Assembly: GCA_948471035.1 (NCBI GenBank)
Contig: CAOKRC010000013.1
Location: 1-40,361, forward strand
DNA: 40,361 nt
Direction: 5' to 3'
Origin: an uncultured Clostridium sp.
GTDB taxonomy: Bacteria; Bacillota; Clostridia; TANB77; CAG-508
Shown: positions 7,454-16,114 of the stretch, in pieces
How positions within the stretch are numbered: the stretch's first letter is position 1
Layout: every line of letters begins with the position of its first letter
Program-made: the position numbers and the translations under genes
Notes under the pieces: model-generated
The model's database searches: none
What the model saw: the letters and a program-made list of their open reading frames with translations, nothing else
What the model was told of the DNA's origin: nothing

Positions 7454-9836
7454 ATTGCTTACTTCAGCATATTTTTTTAATTTTTCATAGACCATATAAT
7501 TTACAGTACCTGCAGGGAAGTGTCCAAATTTATCTTTTTTACCTGCTGGAACACCAGTTAGAACTTCAATTCCTTCTTCAATAGAAGAAACGGCATATAT
7601 ATGGAAATCACCTTTTTTAACAGCATCTACAATTTCATCTGCTAAACTTAAGTTTTCTATATTTTGCACTGGTATCATTACTCCATGTGAACCATCAAGG
7701 CCACGCATTTTACAAATTTGATAAAATCCTTCAATCTTTTCATTAACTCCACCAATAGGTTGAATTTCTCCTTTCTGGTTTACAGATCCAGTAACAGCAA
7801 TTCCTTGATTAATTGGAACACCAGATAAACTAGAAAGTAAGGCATATAATTCAGTACTTGAAGCACTATCACCATCAACACCATTATATAACTGTTCAAA
7901 ACAAATACTTGCTGTTAATGATAAGGGTATGTCTTGTGCAAACATTTCACCTAAATATCCACTTAAAATGTAAATGCCTTTAGAATGTGATGAACCAGAA
8001 AGTTCAACTTCTCTTTCTATATTTATAATACCAGATTTACCAGTATAAGTATTAACTGTTATTTTTGATGGCTTTCCAAAGGAATAGTCACCAATAGTCA
8101 TAACCGTTAAACCATTAATTTGTCCAACTTTAAAACCAGATGTGCTAATTAAAAGTGTATTATCACGTATCATTTCAGTATATTTAGAATCATATTTTCT
8201 AATTCTATCAATTCTTTCATCTAAAGTTTTTTGGACATATTCCGCAGTTACTACTTTTGATTTTCCAAGCTTTGCCCAAGTGCAAGCTTCAGCAATTATT
8301 TCGGAAAGGTCATTAAACCTAGTAGATAATTTCTTTTTATCATTTGCAAGTTTAGAAGAATATTCTACAATTTTTGCTACTGCACTTTTATCTAAAGGTA
8401 GAAGTTCTTCTTGTTCACAAAATCCATGTATAAAACGAGCAAGTTTCATAATATTATCTTCATTTTTTGGTGCATCATCTTCAAACTCTACTTTAATTTT
8501 AAAAAGTTTCTTAAAATCTGAGTCCATTGCAAGTAATGTATGGTAAATATTTGAGCTTCCTATTAAAATTACTTTTAAATCTAATGGAATAGGTTGTGGC
8601 TTTAAGGACACCATTACCATAGAGCTACGTTGGTCTACAGCATTTTCTATATTTAGCTCTTTAATTCTTAACGCTTTTTTTAGAGCATCATAACATAAAG
8701 AATTAGCAAGTAAATCTTTTGCTTGTAAAATTATATAACCGCCATTTGCTTTATGAAGTAATCCAGGTTGAAGCATTGTATAATCTGTTTTTAAAGCACC
8801 ATAATAATTTTCATATTCTAGTTTTCCAAATAAGTTATGATATGAATAGTTTGAATCCATAATAACTGGAGAACCTTCAGTTTCACTATTATCTATAAAT
8901 AAATTTACACGATAATTTAACCAAGGTTGTTTTGGCTCTTGTCTTGGTGCTGCTGGTTGCCCAGCATTTGTATTTTGACAGGCAGGCTGTTCAATAAATA
9001 ATTGTACATTTTTTAATACATCTTTTTTTACATTATCTAAGAACTTATTAATTATTTTATTTCTCTTATATTTTGCTTTAATATAGTTAATATGTGCATT
9101 AATTGTAAGAAGGGCAACATTTGCTTGCCATTCTTCTATTTTTTTATCAGAAGCTTTCTCTATAGCTTTAATTTCTGAAATAGCAGAAATGATTTGTTCT
9201 TGTACAATATTAGATTTACTTTCAAATTCTTTTTTGATATTTTCATCTAATTTTTCGAATTCTTCTTCTTCAATAGTTTTTCCATCAATAACAGGCATCA
9301 TATAAATACCATTTTGAGCAGTTTTTACCTGAAAACCATATTTCATTGATTCTTTATTTAAGTTATCTAATAAAATAGAACGTTTTTGTTCAAATTCCTG
9401 TTTAATTAAAGTTTTTTCTTTTTCAAAATCTTCATTACTAAATGTTTTGTTAATATCTGCTTTTACATCTTTAACGAATTGCTCCATATCTTCTTTAAAT
9501 TCTTTACCTTGTCCGTGCAGCAAGAGGAAGAGCTATAGGTTCGTTTGGATCATCAAAATTATAAATATAACACCAATCTGAAGGAACTTTTTTCTTCTTT
9601 GATATTTTATTTAAATAGTTTTTGGTATACATTGTTTTTCCTACACCATCAGGACCTTCCAGATATAAGTTATATCCTTTAACATCAACACTTAATCCAA
9701 ATTCTAAAGCTTTAATTCCTCTATCTTGGCCAATACCTGTATCTATACCAGGTATAGTGGAAGTGTCCTCAAATTTAAAAATATCTGGATTACAATAGTC
9801 TTTTAGTTGTTTATAATTTAGTTCATTCTTTTTCAT
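7445..9836 (-). CDS. Lon-like ATP-dependent protease (AAA_32/Lon_C type), read through a CGG +1 shift
   Basis: The first frame (from 9836) carries LEGPDGVGKTMYTKNYLNK, a Walker A, and ends at a CGG followed two codons later by TAA. One base further the second frame gives GQGKEFKEDMEQFVKDV and continues to 7445. The combined product is 796 aa, the normal length of this Lon-related family (N-terminal ATPase region, helical insert, Lon proteolytic domain). The protease domain shows the catalytic serine in DGDSASSTELYALLSSLSG and the catalytic lysine in PIGGVNEKIEGFYQ. A C-terminal proline/alanine linker (QPAAPRQEPKQPW) lies mid-protein. The junction PLAAG-QGKEF matches the family pattern of a glycine followed by KEF or REF. 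The role is cytoplasmic protein quality control. It lies at the end of the minus-strand cluster after rimI, separated from it by a dispersed repeat. Confidence 0.9.
9512..9515 (-). other. CGG +1 frameshift site in the Lon-like gene (CGGA)
   Basis: On the minus strand GCA CGG ACA AGG TAA becomes GCA (C) GGA CAA GGT AAA. It joins codon 107 of the ATPase frame to the GQGKEF continuation. Without the shift the product ends after 110 residues. Confidence 0.88.
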
Positions 9837-9915
9837 TTGTTTTTCTCCTTTATTTTTTATTTATGTATTTTATGAGTTTCTTCTTTTAAGTAGATAATAT
9901 AAAAATTATTTATTA

Positions 9916-9946
9916 ATGTAGGGGGAGAGTACTGCTCGCCCATGTA
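9916..9946. repeat. Dispersed GTAGGGG palindromic repeat, single copy
   Basis: ATGTAGGGGGAGAGTACTGC followed by TCGCCCATGTA, a short imperfect palindrome of the same family as the units near 5690 and 20077. It lies between rimI and the Lon-like gene. Confidence 0.5.
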
Positions 9947-9976
9947 TCTTATTTTGATTAAAAAAATTAAAATTTT

Positions 9977-10417
9977 CTAATCAAAAAATAAGGTCATTAT
10001 AATAGCATTTTTATTTTGTCCATAATAATTCTTTCTTAAACCAATTTTCTTGAAATTGTATTTTTCATAAAGTTTTATAGCATTTGTATTTGTTTCATTA
10101 ACTTCTAAAGTAAGTAGAGTTGCTTTTTTTGATTTAGCAGTTTCTATTAATTTTTCTAAAAGTTTACTTGCAATTCCCATATGCCTTTTTGAGATTCTTG
10201 TAACTATATTGGTAATATGTATTTCATCTAAAACTTTCAAAATGCCAGTAAACCCAACTATTTTGCCATCTATAATTGCTACAAAATATTCGGAATTTGG
10301 ATTTTCTAATTCTTTTTCAAATATTGAATATGTCCAAAAATCGTCAAATTCAGTAACAAGTTCCTCCTTTATTTGTAGTAAATGTGGAAGAGTCATTCTA
10401 TTTATTACTATTTCCAT
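9977..10417 (-). CDS. rimI: RimI, ribosomal protein S18 N-acetyltransferase
   Basis: A GNAT acetyltransferase of 146 aa. The acetyl-CoA loop region reads KRHMGIASKLLEKLIETA, followed by LTLEVNETNTNAIKLYEKYNFKKIG, the RimI-type signature ending in YYGQNKNAIIMTL. RimI acetylates the N-terminal residue of ribosomal protein S18 in many bacteria. Its start lies one base after the tsaB stop, with GGAGAAATAAA as ribosome site, so it is coupled to tsaB. The tsaE-tsaB-rimI order is the usual bacterial arrangement. No CGG codon occurs in it. Confidence 0.9.
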   Translation of the reverse strand: MEIVINRMTLPHLLQIKEELVTEFDDFWTYSIFEKELENPNSEYFVAIIDGKIVGFTGILKVLDEIHITNIVTRISKRHMGIASKLLEKLIETAKSKKATLLTLEVNETNTNAIKLYEKYNFKKIGLRKNYYGQNKNAIIMTLFFD

Positions 10418-10418
10418 T

Positions 10419-11118
10419 TTATTTCTCCTGTAAATTCATTTCCGCACTTGATTTTCGTAAATAAGTAGGTGATAAAGTGTATTCATCCTCATTATATTTA
10501 TTATCAGTACATATATGAAATGCAGCTATACCAACACTTACAGAAGTTAAATTATTGAGCGAATTATCATCAGCAAAAATAGCATTTTCTTTCAAGGTTG
10601 ATTTTAACATATCTTTATGAAGTATGCTACCATTTCCAACAAAAAATATAGGTTTATTACATTTTTTTAATATTTCTGTAACATAATTGATATTTTCAGC
10701 TAAATATTCATTTTCTTTTATATGTGAATGTGTAGAATTATCAAATAAACCACCATAAACATTATCATTTTTTGCATCTATTAAAGAGCAAATATAACCA
10801 TTAAAATTAATATTGTATGCTAAAGCCATAAGTGAAGTAATTCCGTACAGAAGGAATATTGGTAACATCAAAAAAGGCTTTTACAGTAGCAATACCAATT
10901 CTTATACCAGTGAAAGAACCAGGGCCTTTATCACAGGCAAGTAAATCGATATCATTTAGAGTTAAATTTGTTTCTTTAAAAATTTGTTCAATTTGAGGCA
11001 TTAATTTTACAGAATGAGTATTAGCATCATCATTTGATATTTCTTTTATTACTTTATTATCTTCTAAAATTGCAACAGAGCAAATAGAAGATGCAGTATC
11101 AATACTTAAAATTTTCAT
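10419..11118 (-). CDS. tsaB: TsaB, tRNA t6A37 synthesis partner protein, read through a CGG +1 shift
   Basis: The first frame gives MKILSIDTASSICSVAILED and the conserved GPGSFTGIRIGIATVKAF to NIPSV (91 residues). It then reaches CGG, and 13 codons later a stop. One base downstream the second frame gives GITSLMALAYNINFNGYICS and continues to 10419. The product is 232 aa, typical for TsaB. The junction PSV-GITSL matches the family motif IPLVGVSSL. TsaB scaffolds TsaD and TsaE in making N6-threonylcarbamoyladenosine at position 37 of ANN-decoding tRNAs. It follows tsaE (with a 140-bp repeat between) and is coupled to rimI. Confidence 0.92.
10842..10845 (-). other. CGG +1 frameshift site in tsaB (CGGA)
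   Basis: On the minus strand GTA CGG AAT TAC becomes GTA (C) GGA ATT ACT, restoring the conserved glycine of the PSVGITSL motif. Confidence 0.88.
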
Positions 11119-11258
11119 TTAATTCTCCTTTTTTAGAAATTTTAATTGGGAAGAACCCCACACTCACTATGTTGAGTGACAGTTCCCTTAAGTAAAGGGG
11201 CTTTTTCTCTATTGTTTTAGACTAGCATAGTAGGGACAAGTACTGCTTGGTCATAAAA
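11119..11258. repeat. Dispersed repeat region between tsaE and tsaB
   Basis: It holds a GGGAAGAACCCC...AAAGGGGCTTTTT imperfect palindrome with an inner ACTCA/TGAGT stem (about 11148-11213). After it comes one TAGGGACAAGTACTGCTTGG unit of the GTAGGGG family (about 11231). No gene is visible. The hairpin could attenuate transcription between tsaE and tsaB. Confidence 0.45.
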
Positions 11259-11714
11259 TTATAATTCTTTTACTAAATCAATATATTTATCGCCAATAGC
11301 AAATATTTTTAGAATTCTTGTATTTTCGTTTTTGAAATCTCTTTCAAAATCTATTTTAATATAACTTGAAGGCAGGGCATCTTCTATAATTTCACCCCAT
11401 TCTATAATGCAAATACCATTATCAAAATAACTATCGCCACCAATTGCATAAAATTCATCAACAGAAGAAATCCTATAAACATCAAAATGATATATATTTA
11501 TATTATCTTTATTATATTCATTAACAATAGTAAAAGTAGGACTAGAAATTTCATCACTAAGACCAAAATAAGATAAAAATCCTTCAGTGAATTTTGTTTT
11601 TCCAGAGCCTAAATTACCAGATAAAACAACAATATCTCCCGTTTTTAATTTACTTGCAAGTTTTTTTGCAAAATTCATAGTACTAGCTTCGTCATAAGAA
11701 ACAAAATTATACAT
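11259..11714 (-). CDS. tsaE: TsaE, tRNA t6A37 synthesis ATPase
   Basis: The protein is 151 aa. The Walker A is LSGNLGSGKTKFTEGFL (near residue 35). It is followed by SPTFTIVNEY, the conserved switch motif, then IYHFDVYRI and IIEWGEII, all diagnostic of TsaE. It supplies the ATPase activity that resets the TsaBD complex during t6A synthesis. GGAGG lies about 9 bp before the ATG at 11714. The glycine-lysine of its P-loop is encoded without any CGG, unlike those of RecG and uridine kinase in this window. Confidence 0.93.
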   Translation of the reverse strand: MYNFVSYDEASTMNFAKKLASKLKTGDIVVLSGNLGSGKTKFTEGFLSYFGLSDEISSPTFTIVNEYNKDNINIYHFDVYRISSVDEFYAIGGDSYFDNGICIIEWGEIIEDALPSSYIKIDFERDFKNENTRILKIFAIGDKYIDLVKEL

Positions 11715-11893
11715 ACATAAAAACCTCCATTTAAGCCAAATATTCTAGCAAAAGTCTAATAAAAACCTCAAAATAAATTGAGAGAATAAAGAGGTTTTTA
11801 TAGAAAAATAGTTAATATATAAGTATTTTATATTATTATAAGTAATTTGTAAATTAATATCAAAAAAAAGGTTAAAATTTTTTTAAAAAACTA

Positions 11894-11922
11894 TTGACAA
11901 AAAAAAATATAACCATTATAAT
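11894..11922 (+). promoter_or_regulatory. Promoter of the tRNA cluster
   Basis: TTGACA (11894-11899), 17-bp spacer, TATAAT (11917-11922), 22 bp before the first tRNA. Both boxes match consensus exactly. Confidence 0.85.
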
Positions 11923-11943
11923 TTATAAATGTCGATACAAGAT

Positions 11944-12017
<74 letters not shown>

Positions 12018-12094
12018 CCGCCCTTAGCTCAGTTGGTCAGAGCAACCGGCTCATAACCGGTGGGTCCAAGGTTCGAATCCTTGAGGGCGGACCA
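12018..12094 (+). tRNA. tRNA with CAU anticodon (elongator Met or Ile2)
   Basis: CCGCCCT pairs with AGGGCGG, so there is no C1-A72 mismatch and it is probably not the initiator. The anticodon arm is ACCGG-CTCATAA-CCGGT. The encoded CCA ends at 12094. Whether C34 is converted to lysidine (making it Ile2) cannot be told from DNA. Confidence 0.9.
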
Positions 12095-12146
12095 CTAAAA
12101 ATTATAGGAAATATGATTTCCTATAATTTTTAAAATAATTTAATAT

Positions 12147-12232
12147 GGACAGGTGGCCGAGTGGCTAAAGGCGGCAGACTGTAAATCTGTTCTCATACGA
12201 GTACGAAGGTTCGAATCCTTCCCTGTCCACCA
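12147..12232 (+). tRNA. tRNA-Tyr (anticodon GUA)
   Basis: GGACAGG pairs with CCTGTCC. The anticodon arm is CAGA-CTGTAAA-TCTG with anticodon GTA, and there is a long class II variable arm (TCATACGAGTACGA region). The CCA is encoded. Confidence 0.95.
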
Positions 12233-12260
12233 AAATGCGATACTAACGTATCGCATTTTT
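12233..12260 (+). terminator. Terminator of the tRNA cluster
   Basis: AAATGCGATAC-TAAC-GTATCGCATTTTT, a perfect stem with a T run directly after tRNA-Tyr. Confidence 0.85.
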
Positions 12261-12365
12261 ATATAAATTGAACATAATGAAAAACAAAACAAATTTTCGC
12301 AGAACTGTTGAAGTTTATTTGAAATTATAATAAAATAGCAATGAAACAAATGGAGATGATTTCAA

Positions 12366-12658
12366 ATGAATAAACTAGATAAAAACGAAAATTATAATAA
12401 TCAAACTTTTGGAGATATTAAGCATATTAATGAAAACGGAATTGAATATTGGTATGCAAGAGAACTACAAGTAGTTTTAAATTATAAAGAATGGCGAAAA
12501 TTTGAAAATGTAATAAGTAAAGCAAAGGAATCTTGTAAAAATAGTTAGAAAAGCAATTAAACAAGCAGGGCGGAACTATGCCAGAAGAGTTGCCAACACC
12601 GAATAAAAGTTTAAAACAGTTAGAAAAAGAAAATAAGAAGAGCATAAAGAAAAAGTAA
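12366..12658 (+). pseudogene. DinD-like (DNA-damage-inducible) gene remnant with internal deletion and a retained CGG shift site
   Basis: The first 58 codons (FGDIKHINENGIEYWYAREL, VVLNYKEWRKFENVISKAKE, SCKNS) match the N-terminus of DinD-type Bro-N-like proteins. The frame then stops, and the central region (around 200 residues in intact relatives) is missing. The extreme C-terminus follows in another frame: IVRKAIKQAG, then GTMPEELPTPNKSLKQLEKE to a TAA at 12658. Between QAG and GTMPEE sits CGG (12571-12573), with the same C-then-GGA arrangement as in the intact genes. The deletion probably inactivated the gene. The leftover shift site suggests it was functional with a CGG shift earlier. 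Confidence 0.75.
12571..12574 (+). other. CGG +1 frameshift site in the DinD-like remnant (CGGA)
   Basis: In the frame of KAIKQAG, the codons GGG CGG AAC become GGG (C) GGA ACT. This restores the GTMPEELPTP motif that ends DinD proteins. Confidence 0.78.
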
Positions 12659-12840
12659 AATAAATATCAGTATATTTTCCAAGAAACTTCATAAAATATA
12701 AGTATGAGGTGGAAGAGCCATACGCTATATGGACATTATTTGCAACATATTTAAATTTAGGTATATATTTGTTAAATCGATAAAGAGTAAGAGGTATCTT
12801 ACTCTTTATTTATGTAGAAAAGACAGGAAAACATAAAACC
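12659..12840. other. Intergenic stretch without a recognisable gene
   Basis: It holds a hairpin TAAAGAGTAAG-AGGTAT-CTTACTCTTTA (12781-12808) that can serve as terminator for the DinD-like remnant. Otherwise it is AT-rich sequence with short remnants I cannot assign. Confidence 0.5.
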
Positions 12841-12869
12841 TTGACAAATATGTAAACAAACAGTATAAT
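12841..12869 (+). promoter_or_regulatory. Promoter of the HAD-udk-radical SAM operon
   Basis: TTGACA (12841-12846), 17-bp spacer, TATAAT (12864-12869), 35 bp before the HAD start codon. Confidence 0.8.
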
Positions 12870-12904
12870 AAAAAGGTATTAATAATATGAAATGAGGTAG
12901 TAAT

Positions 12905-13844
12905 ATGTATAAAATGCTAGTACTTGATTTAGATGGAACTTTGTTAAATGATGAGAAAAATATACCAGAGGAAAATGTAGAAGCGATTAATAAACTATAT
13001 GAAGATTTTGGAGTAATACCAGTAATTGCTACAGCAAAACCATTAGAAGTGGCAAAATTTATAGCAAGACAAGGAGGAGAAGCTTTCGGGAAATATATAA
13101 TATCTACAAATGGAGCAATATTATGGAAAGCAGGGAGCAAAGAAACTGTAAGTAGATCGTTATCTAAAGAACAAATAACTCGTCTTGTAGAAGTATGTGA
13201 AGCAAATGGATTAGAATATGAATTTATGACAACAAAATGTGAAGTTGCAGATTATAAATATTCATATAGACGTACTATTGACCCAATGTATGACAATATG
13301 GGAGTACCTTTTAATTATCAAACTAATATGAGAGAATATATATTAGGACAAGCTGATCCAATACCATTATTTGCTGTTAATGGAACAGAAGAAGAATTAA
13401 AAGATGCTATGAAAGATTTACAAACTATACAAGGCTTACAAATATCAGATCTATGTATACGTACAACTCCTGAAAAGGATCCAGAAGGAAACCTTAAAAC
13501 TTTAGGATATGTTGATATTATGAGAGAAGGAGTTACAAAAGCAAGTGCTATTGAAATGTTAGCGAATGACTTAAGGATAGATAAAAAAGAAATTATTGCT
13601 GTTGGAGATGGTGGAAATGATAAAGAAATGCTTGAAGCAGTAGGGTTAAAAGTAGCAATGAAAAATGCAAAACCATCATTAAAAGAAATTGCTGATGTAA
13701 TTACGCAAGTAGACAATAATGAAGGACGGAGTAGGAAGATTTGTAAATGTATTATATAGACAATTGATAGAAGAGCAAAAAAGAAGAAAAAATCAATATT
13801 TAGAAAATTTTTATGGTATAATGGATAGAGAAAGTGATTTATAA
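12905..13844 (+). CDS. Cof-type HAD hydrolase, read through a CGG +1 shift near its end
   Basis: The N-terminus has the HAD nucleophile motif LVLDLDGTLLND. Further motifs are ISTNGA, a lysine region (VTKASAIEML) and the acidic motif AVGDGGNDKEMLEAVG, as in Cof/YbiV-type phosphatases of sugar phosphates or cofactors. At codon 275 the frame meets CGG (13727) and would end ten codons later. One base downstream it continues GVGRFVNVLYRQLIEEQKRR to MDRESDL at 13844. The combined protein is 312 aa. The sequence NNEGGVGRFV is the usual helix after the DV(I/T)...NEGGVA motif of Cof proteins. The shift therefore affects only the last 38 residues. The gene is first in an operon with udk, which begins 18 bp later. 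The substrate is unknown. Confidence 0.88.
13727..13730 (+). other. CGG +1 frameshift site in the HAD gene (CGGA)
   Basis: GGA CGG AGT AGG becomes GGA (C) GGA GTA GGA, giving the NEGGVGRFV motif. Confidence 0.86.
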
Positions 13845-13862
13845 AATAGAGGTGTAAAACAT

Positions 13863-14490
13863 ATGAAAAAACCATTTATAATAGGTATTGCAGGAGGAAC
13901 AGCTTCACGGAAAATCGACACTAGCAAATAAAATAGAAGAAGAATTTGAAAGTAATGTTATAGTATTAGCGCACGACTTTTATTATAGAAGTTTAACAGA
14001 TATAACTTTAGAAGAGAGAAAAAAGAGAAATTACGATTGTCCAGAAGCTTTTGAAACAGATTTAATGATTAAAGATATAAAAGCATTAATTGATGGCAAA
14101 ACAATTGAAAGACCAATATATTCATATCAAAAACGTTTAAGAGAAAACGAAACTGTTACAGTAAAACCATCACCTATAATAATTATAGAAGGAATACTTG
14201 TACTAGAAAATGAAGAATTAACAAATTTAATGGATCTTAAAGTTTTTGTAGATACAGATGCAGATATAAGATTAACAAGATTAATCGAAAGAGATAGAAA
14301 AGAAAGAGGTTTAGACCTAGTATATATTATTTCTAAATATAAGGATACATTAAAACCAATGCATGAAAAATATGTAGAACCTTGCAAGAAAAAAGCAGAT
14401 ATTATTATTCCAGCCAATAAAGATAATAATGAGACTGGTTTTGAAGTGGTAATAAATAAAGTTAGAAATATTATAAATAATGAAGAATAA
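13863..14490 (+). CDS. udk: Uridine kinase, P-loop completed by a CGG +1 shift
   Basis: The first 15 codons encode MKKPFIIGIAGGTAS. CGG follows at 13908, and reading it in frame would stop seven codons later. One base on, the frame gives GKSTLANKIEEEFESNVIVL and continues to 14490. The combined 208-aa protein has the Walker A GGTAS-GKST, the uridine kinase motif HDFYYR (near residue 35), the YDCPEAFETD region and PIIIIEGILVLE. The kinase phosphorylates uridine and cytidine in pyrimidine salvage. The glycine before the catalytic lysine is the residue supplied by the shift, so an unshifted product has no activity. The start is the ATG at 13863 (GAGGTG upstream), and the gene is coupled to the HAD gene. 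Confidence 0.92.
13908..13911 (+). other. CGG +1 frameshift site in udk (CGGA)
   Basis: GCT TCA CGG AAA ATC becomes TCA (C) GGA AAA TCG, restoring the GKS of the Walker A motif. Confidence 0.9.
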
Positions 14491-14504
14491 TATAGGTGTT
14501 TTTA

Positions 14505-15389
14505 ATGATAGAAAAATTAAGTAATTGTAATTTGTGTCCACATAATTGCAATGTAAATAGATTAGAAGGAAAAATAGGAAGATGTAAATGTAATGCTAAG
14601 GTTAAAATTGCCTTAGCATCACTTCATTATTACGAAGAACCATGTATTAGTGGGAAAAATGGCTCAGGAACAGTATTTTTTAGCAACTGCAACTTAAACT
14701 GTAAATATTGTCAAAATTATGAGATAAGTCAATTAGGAAAGGGACGAGAAATAGAGGTAGAGGAGCTTGCTAAAATTTTCCTAGATCAGCAAGAAAAAGG
14801 GGCTAATAATATTAATTTAGTTACTCCAACGTCATATGTATATCACATAATAGAAGCATTAGATATTGCAAAGAAAAATGGCTTAAATATACCAATCATA
14901 TATAATACAAATGGATATGAAAATGTAGAAACAATAGAATTATTAAAAGGATATATAGATGTATACTTACCAGATTTAAAGTATTATAGTAACGAAATTG
15001 CAAAGAAATATTCTGGAATAGATAATTATTTTGAAATAGCAACAAAGGCAATACAAGTTATGTATGAACAAGTAGGAACACCTATATTTAATGAAGAAGG
15101 CATTATAAAAAGAGGTGTAATAATAAGACATTTAGTATTACCAAACCATATATTAAACTCAAAACATATATTACATTGGATTAAAGAAAATATGTCGAAT
15201 GATATATATGTTAGTGTGATGGCACAATATTTTCCAACTTATAAAGCAAAAAAGGATGAATTAATAAATAGGAAATTAACAAAGAAAGAATATAGGCAAA
15301 TAGAGGAATATTTGTATTTTTTAGATTTAAAAAATGGGTATATACAAGAATTAGGAGAACACGAAGAAGAGTATGTTCCAAATTTTTAA
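14505..15389 (+). CDS. PflA-like radical SAM protein
   Basis: The protein is 294 aa. The radical SAM cluster motif is FSNCNLNCKYCQNYEIS (CxxxCxxC, near residue 65). It is preceded by a cysteine-rich N-terminus (CNLCPHNCNVNR, GRCKCNAKVKI) and followed by TPTSYVYHIIEALD and YNTNGYENVETIELL, as in the PflA-like/YgiQ-neighbour group sometimes annotated as pyruvate formate-lyase activating enzyme homologs. The true substrate is unknown. The ATG at 14505 is chosen over GTG 14496 because an AGGTG site lies in front of it. It is the third gene of the HAD-udk operon, 14 bp after udk. Confidence 0.85.
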   Translation: MIEKLSNCNLCPHNCNVNRLEGKIGRCKCNAKVKIALASLHYYEEPCISGKNGSGTVFFSNCNLNCKYCQNYEISQLGKGREIEVEELAKIFLDQQEKGANNINLVTPTSYVYHIIEALDIAKKNGLNIPIIYNTNGYENVETIELLKGYIDVYLPDLKYYSNEIAKKYSGIDNYFEIATKAIQVMYEQVGTPIFNEEGIIKRGVIIRHLVLPNHILNSKHILHWIKENMSNDIYVSVMAQYFPTYKAKKDELINRKLTKKEYRQIEEYLYFLDLKNGYIQELGEHEEEYVPNF

Positions 15390-15405
15390 AATTATGTAAA
15401 ATTCA

Positions 15406-15434
15406 TTGACTATTTTACATAAAAGTGGTAAAAT
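15406..15434 (+). promoter_or_regulatory. Promoter upstream of the LysM lipoprotein
   Basis: TTGACT (15406-15411), 17-bp spacer, TAAAAT (15429-15434). A split repeat, AGCATATGCTTG near 15441 and CAAGCATATG near 15509, lies in the leader and could form a stem. Confidence 0.6.
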
Positions 15435-15539
15435 AATCAGCATATGCTTGTAAAAAAAGTGTTATTTTACATTATGAATAATACAAGAAAGGAGCGAAAA
15501 AGACGAACAAGCATATGAAACAACTAGAGGAGTATCAAA

Positions 15540-15989
15540 ATGAGAAGAAGTATAGCTGTATTGTCAACAGTACTTATGCTCAGTTGTTGTAACTTAACCA
15601 CAAAGGCAAAAGAATCCACTTCATATAACGAGGCGGAAGAAGCAGGGAAGAGAGTGATAAACAACATTGAGCAAGCAAGCAATCTTGTAAATGGAGACTG
15701 GGATGCAATTGAGATAAGTGGCTTATATGTTAGGCTGTATGACTCGGTTGTGGAAATGGTGGAAGCGGAAGGAGAAATAAAAGGCTATCAAATTGAAGAG
15801 ATAAATTATTCAGATGATGGAAAATATTTCTCTATAAAAGTGAAACCTACAGTCTACCATATAAAAAAGGGCGATACCCTTACAAAGATTGCTAAAGAAA
15901 AAGGAACTACAGTAGATAATCTACTGGAAAAAAATCCAGAAATAACGGATTCTAACCTCATTTATGAGGGAAATACTCTAAAGTTTTAA
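15540..15989 (+). CDS. LysM-domain exported protein, possible lipoprotein
   Basis: The protein is 149 aa. The N-terminus is a signal peptide (MRRSIAVLSTVLMLSCCNLTT) with a plausible lipobox ending in the first cysteine. A middle region of unknown fold follows. The last 45 residues form one LysM domain (YHIKKGDTLTKIAKEKGTTV, then LLEKNPEITDSNLIYEGNTL), which binds peptidoglycan. It has its own promoter and terminator. Codon choice (GCG, CTG, AGG) is a little less AT-biased than in neighbours, so transfer is possible. No catalytic domain is visible. Confidence 0.8.
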   Translation: MRRSIAVLSTVLMLSCCNLTTKAKESTSYNEAEEAGKRVINNIEQASNLVNGDWDAIEISGLYVRLYDSVVEMVEAEGEIKGYQIEEINYSDDGKYFSIKVKPTVYHIKKGDTLTKIAKEKGTTVDNLLEKNPEITDSNLIYEGNTLKF

Positions 15990-16009
15990 ATGACACGTCT
16001 TTTTTATCT

Positions 16010-16044
16010 AAAAAAGCAGGGAAATAAAATTTCCTTGCTTTTTC
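16010..16044 (+). terminator. Terminator after the LysM gene
   Basis: AAAAAGCAGGGAAAT pairs with ATTTCCTTGCTTTTT, with one bulge, and ends in a T run. Confidence 0.75.
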
Positions 16045-16114
16045 GTCTTATCATAAAGAATGCATTATTTTTTATAAAATAAATTTTAATTACACACAAA
16101 AATCAAAATATGTA

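Noticed and set aside
9512-9836. The 110-residue ATPase frame as a separate gene next to a Lon-like gene
   Set aside because: Both frames together match one family at full length, and the junction has the same CGGA structure as the other genes. The second frame has no ribosome site at its first ATG.
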